A DNA stretch of 64,000 nucleotides, from NCBI GenBank assembly GCA_963794475.1, contig CAWCDW010000003.1, positions 868,001 to 932,000 of the forward strand. Direction: 5' to 3'. The notes under the pieces are model-generated. The model ran no database searches. It was not told the DNA's origin and saw only the letters and a list, made by a program, of their open reading frames with translations. Both the position numbers and the translations under genes were made by a program. Below are positions 25,731 through 34,490 of this stretch, piece by piece. The first letter of the stretch is position 1. Each line of letters begins with the position of its first letter. The DNA is from GAS188 sp963794475 (GTDB taxonomy: Bacteria; Pseudomonadota; Alphaproteobacteria; Rhizobiales; Beijerinckiaceae).

Positions 25731-26040
25731 GGGCGCAATTGGGAAGCATGAGCCGGCGCTCGGCCAGCGCGGCAAAGACGGGGAATCGCGAGGCTGGAAT
25801 GGAAATTCTCGAACTTCGTTGTAGCTGGCGAGCTGCCAACGCATACGGATCGGTCGGATAATTGGCATACATCAGGCGAGCTACCATTTCACCTAGGAGT
25901 TGCTCCAGAGCACGCCTGACAGCCTGGTCTTGCGACAGCCGGCCTGCGGGAATTTCGGCAACCTGAACAGCCTGGGACACGGCGCCAAGTGATGCAACGC
26001 ATGCGAAGATCCCCTTGCTCGATGCGCTTGCCCGTTGCAT
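25723..26040 (-). CDS. possible small exported protein overlapping the tupB start
   Basis: An open frame of about 105 residues from the ATG at 26038-26040; it could begin 16 codons earlier. Its TGA (25723-25725) falls within the first codons of tupB, an overlap of eight bases that would suit translational coupling. The N-terminus (MQRASASSKGIFACVASLGA) is weakly signal-like. The rest is helical and charged (LSQDQAVRRALEQLLGEMVARLM). I do not recognise the family. It may be a genuine small gene, a degraded gene left at the insertion boundary, or chance. Confidence 0.3.
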   Translation of the reverse strand: MQRASASSKGIFACVASLGAVSQAVQVAEIPAGRLSQDQAVRRALEQLLGEMVARLMYANYPTDPYALAARQLQRSSRISIPASRFPVFAALAERRLMLPNCAHA

Positions 26041-26073
26041 CAAGACACATCGCTCCCCGGCACGAAGTTTCGG

Positions 26074-26964
26074 ATGCATCCCCGCCACATCGTCATCATA
26101 ACGGGCGTCTGCCTCGTCTGGGCAATGAACTCCATTGTCAGCAAGATCGTCGTCTCGCAGATCGGCGTACCGCCGCTCTGCTATGGGATGCTGCGTTCCG
26201 TGCTTATCGCGCTCGCGGTTTTCCCCTGGCTCTTTCCAATGCCCCGGCCGCGACTACGGCTCGCGGCCGCATCCTTCCTGATTGGCGGCGGCAGCTTTGC
26301 CATCTATTACGTCGGCTTGCGCGACGCGACGGTGTCCACCGCTGCGATCGTCAGCCAGATCGGGCTCCTTTTTACCACGGTCCTCTCGATCGTCATGCTC
26401 GGCGAAAGGATCCGCTGGCGGCGCGCGCTCGGTATGGCGATGACGCTTTGCGGCACCTTGCTGGTGATCTGGGACCCTAATGGCGTTACCTTCTCGGGCG
26501 GCCTGATCTTCGTCGTGCTGTCTTCCGCAGCCGGCTCGCTCGGCGCGATACTGATGAAGCAGATCAAGGGCGTGCAGGCCTTGCAATTCCAAGCCTGGGC
26601 GGGCTTGAGCGCGATCTTGCCGCTGGGCCTAGCGTCGGCCCTTTTCGAGAGCGGACAGCTCTCGACCACCCTTGCAGGCGGCTTGAAGCTCCTCGGTTGC
26701 GTCGCTTTCTCGGCGCTAATCGTCTCGGTGATCGCCCATACGGCCTATTACTGGCTGATTAACCGCTATGAGGCCAATATGATCGCGCCGCTTATCCTGA
26801 TGTCGCCTGTCTTCACCGTCGTGCTCGGCGTGTTGCTGCTTGGCGATCAACTCGATTTCCGAATGATCGTCGGCGCCGCGATCACGCTGATTGGCGTGCT
26901 GATCATCGCGCTGCGCCCGAACAGCGTCATGCCGCGCGCCCTGCTTATCCGCGAGCGCATGTAG
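26074..26964 (+). CDS. EamA/DMT-family transporter
   Basis: 296 residues from the ATG at 26074 (MHPRHIVIITGVCLVWAMNS); an ATG 13 codons upstream is possible. Ten predicted membrane helices form two EamA repeats. The first repeat has VVSQIGVPPLCYGMLRSVLI and VGLRDATVSTAAIVSQIGLLFTT (read in two parts). The second ends LILMSPVFTVVLGVLLLGDQ and LIGVLIIALRP. The family exports amino acids or other metabolites. Together with the amine oxidase downstream it lies on the opposite strand, between tupA and tupB. Confidence 0.88.
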   Translation: MHPRHIVIITGVCLVWAMNSIVSKIVVSQIGVPPLCYGMLRSVLIALAVFPWLFPMPRPRLRLAAASFLIGGGSFAIYYVGLRDATVSTAAIVSQIGLLFTTVLSIVMLGERIRWRRALGMAMTLCGTLLVIWDPNGVTFSGGLIFVVLSSAAGSLGAILMKQIKGVQALQFQAWAGLSAILPLGLASALFESGQLSTTLAGGLKLLGCVAFSALIVSVIAHTAYYWLINRYEANMIAPLILMSPVFTVVLGVLLLGDQLDFRMIVGAAITLIGVLIIALRPNSVMPRALLIRERM

Positions 26965-27187
26965 AGCGGGCGTCCCGATCCGTCGGTTGGCGAGGGACAT
27001 CGATGTCATGATAAGTGACGAGGCTCGAGGCTCTCACTCGAGATCTCCATGCTGGGCGGGCTCTGCGACACAATACGCAAAGCCAAGATCGTGCGCGGCG
27101 TAAAAACCCGCGCTGCAGCGAGCAAAATATAGCTGACCCAGCGGCGGCCTCGCTCGCTGACGGGAGGGAAATGAGTATCGGCTGTGC

Positions 27188-28543
27188 ATGCGCCCGGAGA
27201 ACGTGGAAATGTCGAGTTCGCGTCCTGACCATATCCTGATCGTGGGAGCCGGCGCCGCGGGATTGATGGCCGGCCGCGAGCTCCTGCGCGCGGGCAAGAG
27301 GGTGACGATCCTCGAGGCCCGCCACCGCTTCGGCGGGCGCATTTATCCGCTGCCGACCGCGGAATTCGGATATGCCGCCGAGGGCGGCCCGGAGTTCATC
27401 CACGGGGAGGCGCCGCAGACCCTGTCTTTGCTGCGCGAGGCCGGACTCCAGATCTCCCCCATTCAGGGGGTGCGATGGAACATTCGCGACGGTGTTCTCT
27501 GCAAAGCGAATTCCGCAGCGCCGGACACGGACCGGCTTTTTCAAGCGTTGGCGGAACTGGAATCCGATTTGCCGGTCTTGGAATTCATTGAAAGACACTT
27601 TTCGGGAAGCCAACACAGTGAGCTTCGGCGCGTCATCCTGCGCATGGTCGAGGGCTATGACGCGGCCGATCCGGCTCGTGCCAGCACGTTCGGGTTGCGC
27701 GACGAATGGGTAGGCCGCGGACTGGGTAACCACGGGCGCGTGGTTGGAGGTTATGGCGCGGTCATCGATTTTCTGGAGGCGCAGTGCCGTCGGCTGGGCG
27801 CGTCCATGCATCTTGGCATGGTCGTGAGGGCGATCGAAAAAAGCTCCGGAGGAATCGTCGCGCGCTGCACCGATGGTCGCGCCTACGAGGGCCATGCCGC
27901 AATCCTCACGGTGCCTCTCCCCCTTCTGACCGAGATCGAGCTCCCTCATTCCGCGCGCCAGAAAGCGGCGCTGAGCACAGGAATGGGATTTGGTAACGTC
28001 GTGAAATTCCTTCTTCGGTTCACCGCGAGATGGTGGGTGGAGGCCAGCGGCAAAAGTTTCGCCGACCTCTCATTCCTGTTCACCAACTCGATCATTCCGA
28101 CGTGGTGGACTCAATATCCGTCCGGAAATGCCGTGCTCACCGGCTGGCTTTCGGGCTCCCGCACTCAGGCTGTGATGCATCTTGACGAGACCAAGCTCGT
28201 CGAATTGGCGCTGAGCTCTCTCGCCGAGGCTTTCGAGGTCGCGGAGGCTGACCTCAAACGCGATCTCGTCAGTGCCCAAGCCATCAATTGGGGAAACGAC
28301 CCGTTCGCACGGGGCGCTTACTCCTACGTCACCCTCGAGACGAGGAAAATACAGTCGCTGCTTCGCAGCGCGAGCAGCGATGACGTGTTCTTCTCCGGGG
28401 AAGCCTTTTATTCGGGTCGGGATGTCGGCACCGTCGAGGCTGCGCTTGCGAGCGGGTTGGAGACGGCAAGAACCCTTGCGGCTGCACGGCAAAGGTTCGA
28501 CGCCGCACCCCGGATGCGAGGCGGGAGCACGCCAGGGACTTGA
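27188..28543 (+). CDS. FAD-dependent flavin amine oxidase
   Basis: 451 residues; an ATG at 27209 is an alternative start. The N-terminal dinucleotide motif is HILIVGAGAAGLMAGRELLR, followed by LEARHRFGGRIYPLP. The FAD-contacting Glu-rich EGGPEFIHGE is next. The C-terminal FAD segment is FFSGEAFYSGRDVGTVEAAL with SGLETA. The family oxidises primary or secondary amines to aldehydes or imines with hydrogen peroxide release, in the cytosol because no signal peptide is present. Codon use is less GC-biased than in neighbouring genes, consistent with transfer. The EamA gene is its likely partner in the same inserted block. Confidence 0.85.
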   Translation: MRPENVEMSSSRPDHILIVGAGAAGLMAGRELLRAGKRVTILEARHRFGGRIYPLPTAEFGYAAEGGPEFIHGEAPQTLSLLREAGLQISPIQGVRWNIRDGVLCKANSAAPDTDRLFQALAELESDLPVLEFIERHFSGSQHSELRRVILRMVEGYDAADPARASTFGLRDEWVGRGLGNHGRVVGGYGAVIDFLEAQCRRLGASMHLGMVVRAIEKSSGGIVARCTDGRAYEGHAAILTVPLPLLTEIELPHSARQKAALSTGMGFGNVVKFLLRFTARWWVEASGKSFADLSFLFTNSIIPTWWTQYPSGNAVLTGWLSGSRTQAVMHLDETKLVELALSSLAEAFEVAEADLKRDLVSAQAINWGNDPFARGAYSYVTLETRKIQSLLRSASSDDVFFSGEAFYSGRDVGTVEAALASGLETARTLAAARQRFDAAPRMRGGSTPGT

Positions 28544-28627
28544 GCGACCGCCACCCGGCAAGAAATCTACAAACGTGGATCCATCGCGGTGTAGCCGACA
28601 GGACCCACGATGCCGGATCTGCGGAAC

Positions 28628-29461
28628 TCAGCCGTGCGGCTTTCCGACGAAGAAGAGCTGCTCGCCATTGGCGCGATAGGAGGTGATCGCGGCTTGGCCG
28701 GCCTGCGAGGTGAGCCATTCATGCCAGACGCGCGCGTCCTCAGCCTTGACCTTCAGCCATTTCGCCGGGTTGACCAGAATGCTGCCATAGGGGTTGAGGA
28801 GACGCTTGTCGCCCTCGACCAGGATGAGGAGATCACCGCGGTTTTGGAAATGCGCCCAACTGGCGCGATCGGTCAACACATAGGCGTTCATCTCGACGGC
28901 GGTGTTCAGCGTCGCGCCCATGCCGGAGCCGAGCTCGCGATACCAAGGAGCGCCACGCGGCATGATGCCAAGCGAGCTCCAGATGCGCAGCTCCATGCGA
29001 TTGGTGCCGCTATCGTCGCCGCGCGAGGCGAAGATTGCCGGGGCGCGGGCGATCTTGGCGAAAGCCTCCTTTGCGTCCCGCAAGCCTTTGATGCCGGCCG
29101 GATCGTCCCTCGGGCCGACAAGGACGAAGTCGTTGTACATGACGTCGCGGCGATCGATGCCGTTGAGGTCGGCGACGAATTTGTCCTCGCCGGCCCGATC
29201 ATGCACGAGAAGCGCGTCGGCGTCGCCGCGCGCGCCGATGGCGAGCGCCTGGCCCGTGCCGACGGCGACGACGCGCACATCGATTCCGGTCGCGTTGCGA
29301 AAGATCGGGATCAAATGGCCGAAGAGGCCGGACTCCTCCGTCGAGGTGGTCGAGGCGAGCGTGATGAAGCGCTCCTGCGCGAAGGTCGGCATCGGCCGTG
29401 TCCAAAGCGCTGAGACTACGCAAGCCAGCGCGGCGACAAAAATCCTGAAGCCTCCGGTCAT
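28628..29461 (-). CDS. tupA: tungstate-type ABC transporter substrate-binding protein TupA
   Basis: 277 residues from the ATG at 29459-29461; a TTG two codons upstream is possible. The signal peptide is GFRIFVAALACVVSALW, ending near TFAQ. The mature protein starts with the TupA hallmark TLASTTSTEESGLFGHLIP and continues VVAVGTGQALAIGARGDADA. Later it has FASRGDDSGTNRMEL and YVLTDRASW. It binds an oxyanion, most likely tungstate, in the periplasm. It starts 11 bases after the ugpC stop on the same strand, so it is probably transcribed from the ugp promoter. Confidence 0.9.
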   Translation of the reverse strand: MTGGFRIFVAALACVVSALWTRPMPTFAQERFITLASTTSTEESGLFGHLIPIFRNATGIDVRVVAVGTGQALAIGARGDADALLVHDRAGEDKFVADLNGIDRRDVMYNDFVLVGPRDDPAGIKGLRDAKEAFAKIARAPAIFASRGDDSGTNRMELRIWSSLGIMPRGAPWYRELGSGMGATLNTAVEMNAYVLTDRASWAHFQNRGDLLILVEGDKRLLNPYGSILVNPAKWLKVKAEDARVWHEWLTSQAGQAAITSYRANGEQLFFVGKPHG

Positions 29462-29472
29462 GGGCAAATGGC

Positions 29473-30570
29473 CTATCGGCTTCCGGACGGGGCGGAAAGC
29501 CGCACGCCCGTCGCGTCATCGAAAAGATGGACCTTGGAGGGTTCAACCTCGATGACGAACGTCTCGCCTTGCGGGGGCGGGTCGGATGCGCCTTGCGCCA
29601 CCGTGAAGGCGCGCTCGCCGACCGTTCCGTGCACCAGGCGCCCCATGCCGAGCTCCTCGATGAGCTCGACCTTGAAGCGCGGGGCCGCGCCATCCTTTTC
29701 CGGCGGGCGAAGCGCCACGGTTTCGGGACGAAGCCCGGCGAGCACGTTTGTCCCGGCTTTCGCCGCGATGCGCGCCGGGTCGTAGGCGAGAGCGGCTCCG
29801 CCCGTGAGGCGCAAACGGCCCGATGCCTCCACCTCGGCGGGAAGGAAATTCATTGGCGGTGAGCCGATGAAGCCGGCGACGAAAACCGATGCGGGGTGCT
29901 GGAACACCTCGAGCGCCGTGCCGACCTGTTCCATATGGCCCGCGTTCATCACCACGAGACGGTCGGCGAGCGTCATCGCTTCGAGCTGATCATGGGTGAC
30001 GTAAATCGAGGTCGTCTTGAGCTCGCGCTGAAGCTTCCTGATCTCGATGCGCATCTGCACGCGCAGCTTGGCGTCGAGATTGGAGAGCGGCTCGTCGAAC
30101 AGAAAGGCCGCGGGCTTGCGCACGATGGCGCGCCCCATGGCGACGCGCTGGCGTTGACCGCCCGAGAGCTGGCGCGGCTTACGCGCCAGAAGCGGCTCGA
30201 GCTCGAGGATGCGCGCCGCTTCCTTCACGCGCGCCTCGATCTCGGGTTTCGGCGTGCCGCGATTGCGCAGCCCGTAAGCCATGTTGTCGAAGACGCTCAT
30301 ATGCGGGTAGAGCGCGTAGTTCTGGAACACCATGGCGATGTCGCGCGCCATGGGCTCGAGATCGTTGACGCGGCGCTCCCCGATACGGATGTCGCCGGAG
30401 CTCACTGTCTCGAGGCCCGCCACCATGCGCAGAAGCGTGGACTTGCCGCATCCCGACGGCCCGACAAGCACGCATAATCCGCCGTCCGGCACGGTGAAGG
30501 AGACGCCCTTCACGGCCTCGAATCCGCCGGCATAGATTTTGCGCACCTCGCTCAGGACGACCGCCGCCAT
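29473..30570 (-). CDS. ugpC: sn-glycerol-3-phosphate ABC transporter ATP-binding protein UgpC
   Basis: 365 residues. The ATPase domain (about 1-235) has VLVGPSGCGKSTLLRMVAG, the signature LSGGQRQRVAMGRAIVRKP and Walker B FLFDEPLSNLDAKLR. A TOBE-type regulatory domain follows. It starts one base after the ugpE stop, so the genes are tightly coupled. MalK/UgpC-type ATPases are interchangeable among sugar transporters, so glycerol-3-phosphate is inferred from the companion genes. tupA follows directly. Confidence 0.93.
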   Translation of the reverse strand: MAAVVLSEVRKIYAGGFEAVKGVSFTVPDGGLCVLVGPSGCGKSTLLRMVAGLETVSSGDIRIGERRVNDLEPMARDIAMVFQNYALYPHMSVFDNMAYGLRNRGTPKPEIEARVKEAARILELEPLLARKPRQLSGGQRQRVAMGRAIVRKPAAFLFDEPLSNLDAKLRVQMRIEIRKLQRELKTTSIYVTHDQLEAMTLADRLVVMNAGHMEQVGTALEVFQHPASVFVAGFIGSPPMNFLPAEVEASGRLRLTGGAALAYDPARIAAKAGTNVLAGLRPETVALRPPEKDGAAPRFKVELIEELGMGRLVHGTVGERAFTVAQGASDPPPQGETFVIEVEPSKVHLFDDATGVRLSAPSGSR

Positions 30571-30571
30571 T

Positions 30572-31420
30572 CTACTTCTCCGTCTCGATCAGGCCTTTGA
30601 CGAAGAGCCTTTGCATGGTGATGACGACGAGGACCGGCGGCAGCATGGCGAGCACCGCCGTCGCCATGGCGACATTCCATTCGGTGAGCGCGTCATGCAC
30701 GTCGATGATCTTCTTGATGCCGATGACGATGGTCTGCATGTCGTCGCGCGTCGTGATCAGGAGCGGCCAGAGATACTGGTTCCACCCATAGATGAAGAGG
30801 ATCACGAAAAGCGCGGCGATATTGGTGAGCGAGAGCGGCAGAAGCGTATCCTTGAAGAAGCGCAAGGGGCCGGCGCCATCGATCTTCGAGGCTTCGACGA
30901 GCTCCTTCGGCACCGTCATGAAGAATTGCCGGAAGAGCAGCGTCGCGGTCGCCGAAGCGATGAGGGGTAAGGTGAGGCCCGCATAGGAATCGAGAAGATG
31001 GAGGTCGCTCGCGATCTTGTAGGTCGGGTAGATGCGCACCTCGACGGGGAGCATCAAGGTGACGAAGATGGTCCAGAACGCCGCCATTCGGAACGGGAAT
31101 GAGAAGAACACGATCGCGTAGGCGGAGATGATCGAGATCGCGATCTTGCCGAGCGCGATGCCGAGCGCCATCACGAGGCTGTTGAGCATCATCCCGCCGA
31201 CGGGCGCGCGCGTCGTCCTGCCAGTCCCCGACATGATGGTGTGCCAATAATTCTCGAAGCCAAGTGAGCCCGGCGTCAGCGGCATTTGGCCATTGGCGAT
31301 GACGGCGTTGTCATGCGTCGAGGCGATCACCGCCATGTAGACCGGGAAGGCGACGATGGCGACGCCGATCAAGAGCACGAGGTGCGGCAGGAAATCTCCA
31401 AAACGGCGGTGCTCGACCAT
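30572..31420 (-). CDS. ugpE: sn-glycerol-3-phosphate ABC transporter permease UgpE
   Basis: 282 residues, six membrane helices. The N-terminus is VEHRRFGDFLPHLVLLIGVA. The conserved LPVEVRIYPTYKIASDLHLL and the EAA loop VPKELVEASKIDGAGPLRFF are present, and then YGWNQYLWPLLITT, a UgpE/MalG-type segment. With UgpA it forms the channel for glycerol-3-phosphate or glycerophosphodiesters. It lies nine bases after ugpA. Confidence 0.93.
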   Translation of the reverse strand: MVEHRRFGDFLPHLVLLIGVAIVAFPVYMAVIASTHDNAVIANGQMPLTPGSLGFENYWHTIMSGTGRTTRAPVGGMMLNSLVMALGIALGKIAISIISAYAIVFFSFPFRMAAFWTIFVTLMLPVEVRIYPTYKIASDLHLLDSYAGLTLPLIASATATLLFRQFFMTVPKELVEASKIDGAGPLRFFKDTLLPLSLTNIAALFVILFIYGWNQYLWPLLITTRDDMQTIVIGIKKIIDVHDALTEWNVAMATAVLAMLPPVLVVITMQRLFVKGLIETEK

Positions 31421-31429
31421 GACTTTCGC

Positions 31430-32434
31430 CTAATAATGCACGCGCCGCTCGACGTAGCGGAACTGGACCGCGGTGAGCGCGATCACGATCGCCATGAGGA
31501 TCACCGATTGCGCCGCCGAGCCGCCGAGATCGGCGCCGAGCCTGCCATCCTGGAAGACCTTGTAGACGAGCGTTTCCGTCGCCTTGTTGGGCCCCCCGCC
31601 GGTCGCCGTGTCGATGATGCCGAGCGTGTCGAAGAAAGCGTAGGTGATATTGACGACGATCAGGAAGAAAGTCGTCGGCGATAGAAGCGGAAACACCACG
31701 GTCCAGAAGCGGCGCCAGGGCTTTGCGCCGTCGATCGCGGCGGCCTCGATGACGCTCCTCGGGATGGCTTGCAAGCCGGCGAGGAAGAACAGGAAATTGT
31801 AGCTGATCTGCTTCCACACGGCGGCGATGACGACGAGGATCAGCGCTTGCGCGCCGTTGAGGATCGGGTTCCAATCGATGCCCGACGCTTGCAGAGCGCG
31901 CGCGAAGAGGCCGAGCCCCGGCTGGAACATGAAGATGAAAAGCACGCTCGCGACCGCGGGCGCCACCGCATAGGGCCAGATCAGCAAGGCGCGGTAGGCC
32001 CGCGCGCCCTTGATCTGTCGGTCCGCCATCGTGGCGAGCAAGAGCGCAAGCGAAAGCGAGAGAAACGCCACGAACCCTGAAAACATGAAGGTCACGCCGA
32101 TCGCCTGATAATAGTCGGGCCGCTTGAAGAGCTCGACGTAATTCTCGAACCAGACGAATTCGCTCGAAAGGCCGAAGGCATCCTGCACCAGGAAGGATTG
32201 CCAGAGCGCTTGCGCGGCCGGCCAATAGAAAAAAACGAGCGAGATGAGGAGTTGCGGCAAGAGCAGGAGATAGGGCAGGAGCTTGCCCGAGAAGATGGCG
32301 CGGCTTTCCGCCGGCGCTAGCGCCATCGCCTGCCCGGCAAGACCGCGCCGAGGAGCAATCTCCCCTGGCTCGATCAGGGTCACGTCAGGCAAAACGGCAT
32401 CGCCCTTCTCGGCGAATGCCTGCGTCTCGCTCAT
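31430..32434 (-). CDS. ugpA: sn-glycerol-3-phosphate ABC transporter permease UgpA
   Basis: 334 residues. The first 45 or so form a polar extension beyond the usual UgpA length. Membrane helices follow (LLPYLLLLPQLLISLVFFYW onward). The EAA loop is IPRSVIEAAAIDGAKPWRRF and the C-terminal region includes TLGIIDTATGGGPNKATETL. The start overlaps the ugpB stop by four bases (ATGA), which supports this long start over an internal Met. Confidence 0.92.
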   Translation of the reverse strand: MSETQAFAEKGDAVLPDVTLIEPGEIAPRRGLAGQAMALAPAESRAIFSGKLLPYLLLLPQLLISLVFFYWPAAQALWQSFLVQDAFGLSSEFVWFENYVELFKRPDYYQAIGVTFMFSGFVAFLSLSLALLLATMADRQIKGARAYRALLIWPYAVAPAVASVLFIFMFQPGLGLFARALQASGIDWNPILNGAQALILVVIAAVWKQISYNFLFFLAGLQAIPRSVIEAAAIDGAKPWRRFWTVVFPLLSPTTFFLIVVNITYAFFDTLGIIDTATGGGPNKATETLVYKVFQDGRLGADLGGSAAQSVILMAIVIALTAVQFRYVERRVHY

Positions 32435-33747
32435 TTGCCGGCGGTGCGTTCGAATTGACGCAAGATCTGGTTGCCGCGCTCGACGGCGGCATCAAGCGCC
32501 GCCTTGACCGGCTTCTGGCCCGAAAGCGCCGCCTCGATCTCCTCGGCCCAGACGTCGCGCATCTGGACCATGTTGCCGAAGCGAAGGCCGCGCGAATTTT
32601 CGGTCGGCGGCTTGTGGGTGAGCTCGAGGAGCGGCACTTCGAGAATCGGGTTCTTCTCATAGAATCCCGACGCCTTAGTCTTCTCATAGGCCGCCTTGGT
32701 GATCGGCAAATATCCCGAGACTTGATGCAGATTGGCCTGGCGATCGGTGTCGGAAAGGAAGGTGAAGAACTTGGCGACGCCCTTGTATTCCTCGGCCGAT
32801 TTGCCGCCCATCACCCAAAGCGATGCGCCGCCGATGATCGAATTCTGCGGTGCGTCCTTGACGTCGGGGAAATAAGGCATCGGCACCGCGGTGAAGTCGA
32901 ATTTCGCATTTGCCTTGACGCTCGGATAAAAGGCCGACGAGGTCATGAAGAGCGGGCATTCGCCCGAGGTGAAGCGGCCTTCGCCGGTGTTGGTGCGCCC
33001 GGAATAATCGAAGCTCTTGTCCTTCTGCAGATCGACGAGGTTCTGCAAGAGCTTCTCCTCGAGCGGCGTGTTGAACTCGAGAACCGTATCGAAGCCGTCA
33101 AGCCCGTTCGCCTTGGTGCCGATGGGGACGTTATGCCAGGCCGAGAATTGCTCGACCATCGCCCAGGTGATCCAGCCTGACGAGAAGCCGCATGTCGGGC
33201 TCGTCGCGTGAAGCTTCTTTGCCGCCTCGAAAACTTCCGGCCAGGTCTTCGGCGGGTGGTCGGCGTCGAGCCCGGCCTTCCTCAGCGCGTCCCTGTTGAC
33301 CCACATCACCATGCTTGAGGAGTTGAACGGGAAGGAGAGCATCTCGCCCTTGGAGGTCGAGTAATATCCGGTGATCGCGGGCAGGTACGAGCTGGTATCG
33401 AAAGGCTCGCCCGCTTCCTTCATCAACTGGAACACCGGCTTGATCGCCCCTTTGGCGGCCATCATGGTGGCGGTCCCGACCTCGAAGACCTGAATGATGT
33501 GCGGCGCGTTGCCGGCGCGGTAGGCGGCGATGCCTGCGTTCAAGGTATCCGCGTAGCTCCCCTTATAGGCCGGGACGACCTTGTACTCGCTCTGCGACTT
33601 GTTGAAGTCCTCAGCGAGCTTCACGACCACGTCGTTGTTCGGCCCGGTCATCGCATGCCACCATTGGATCTCGGTGACCGCGCCGGAGGGAAGCGTCGTC
33701 GCGACGAGAAGACCGGCCGCAAGCGTCGAGCGATGAATGAATTTCAT
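32431..33747 (-). CDS. ugpB: sn-glycerol-3-phosphate ABC transporter substrate-binding protein UgpB
   Basis: 438 residues from the ATG at 33745-33747, which gives the signal peptide MKFIHRSTLAAGLLVATTLP. The frame extends 70 codons upstream with no support. The mature sequence has TEIQWWHAMTGPNNDVVVKL, FNSSSMVMWVNRDALRKAG and FGNMVQMRDVWAEE, all typical of UgpB. It captures glycerol-3-phosphate or glycerophosphocholine in the periplasm. It is the first gene of ugpBAEC-tupA. The 212 bases upstream should hold the promoter; I could not identify a PhoB box with confidence. Confidence 0.93.
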   Translation of the reverse strand: MKFIHRSTLAAGLLVATTLPSGAVTEIQWWHAMTGPNNDVVVKLAEDFNKSQSEYKVVPAYKGSYADTLNAGIAAYRAGNAPHIIQVFEVGTATMMAAKGAIKPVFQLMKEAGEPFDTSSYLPAITGYYSTSKGEMLSFPFNSSSMVMWVNRDALRKAGLDADHPPKTWPEVFEAAKKLHATSPTCGFSSGWITWAMVEQFSAWHNVPIGTKANGLDGFDTVLEFNTPLEEKLLQNLVDLQKDKSFDYSGRTNTGEGRFTSGECPLFMTSSAFYPSVKANAKFDFTAVPMPYFPDVKDAPQNSIIGGASLWVMGGKSAEEYKGVAKFFTFLSDTDRQANLHQVSGYLPITKAAYEKTKASGFYEKNPILEVPLLELTHKPPTENSRGLRFGNMVQMRDVWAEEIEAALSGQKPVKAALDAAVERGNQILRQFERTAGK

Positions 33748-33959
33748 GTCGGGGCCTCTCTTCGGCGATGGGAAACGTCGGCCGGTTGGATCTCTTCGCA
33801 TGACGGCGTGATCTCGTCGCAGGAATGCCGCAGGCTTTGGTCGATCATGCTCGACAGACCGCGGGCGCGAGCCTTCGGCACCATGTGTCGCGATCATGAC
33901 GCAGCGGTGACGCTCTCGCAAGCGCGCGGGCGTATATGGGAATCGCGTCTGTCCCACCT

Positions 33960-34490
33960 TTAGCTGAAAGCAGCGACCACGGTTTCGATGGGGAGAAACA
34001 AAGTGCGGCTGTCCGCGGGATATTCGATGAATTCGGCGCGTTTCATGTAGAAGCGTTTCGCCGCGTCATCCTTGGCTTGGACGAGCGCCGCACCGATGCC
34101 GATGCTCTGCGAGGCGACCGCGATACGGCGAAGCGCATCTGAGAGGATGTCGGCACCGAGCCCTTTGCCCCAATGCTCGCGGCTGACCGCGAGCCGCCCG
34201 ATTATCGATACCGGAATGAGGTCCGGGGCATTGCGCCGAACCCTTCCGGGTGCAGCCGCACGCTCCACCGCCCCGGCGGAGATGCAGAAATAGGCGACCA
34301 CCCGGTTGCCCTCGCAGACCACATAGGTGCGCGAGAAACGGCTTTCATTCTTGAGGGCGCGGCGCTGCAACCAATCGTTCAACGCAGCTTCGCCGCAGTC
34401 GAAGGCCGGGAGGTCATGCTTGGCGGTGAGCGGGACAGGGGCCGAAAGTCTTAGTTCGGGACGTTCCGGCTCATCCTTTAATTCCGCCAT
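33960..34490 (-). CDS. GNAT-family toxin of a type II toxin-antitoxin pair (TacT-like)
   Basis: 176 residues from the ATG at 34488-34490. A GNAT acetyltransferase pattern is clear: HDLPAFDCGEAALNDWLQRR at the N-terminus, SRTYVVCEGNRVVAYFCIS, the acetyl-CoA loop RLAVSREHWGKGLGADILSD, and the late Tyr in KRFYMKRAEF. TacT/AtaT toxins acetylate charged tRNAs and stop translation. The start overlaps the antitoxin gene by 13 bases. The frame is open further upstream, but that reads the antitoxin gene out of frame. Confidence 0.88.
   Translation of the reverse strand: MAELKDEPERPELRLSAPVPLTAKHDLPAFDCGEAALNDWLQRRALKNESRFSRTYVVCEGNRVVAYFCISAGAVERAAAPGRVRRNAPDLIPVSIIGRLAVSREHWGKGLGADILSDALRRIAVASQSIGIGAALVQAKDDAAKRFYMKRAEFIEYPADSRTLFLPIETVVAAFS

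Noticed and set aside
25989..26480. A 163-codon plus-strand frame overlapping the EamA gene
   Set aside because: Arg-rich, no hydrophobic helices or domain, and out of frame with the clear EamA coding sequence.
29473..30570. The ATPase as TupC rather than UgpC
   Set aside because: It is 365 residues with a C-terminal regulatory domain and follows ugpE with one base spacing. TupC proteins are short ATPases of about 230 residues.
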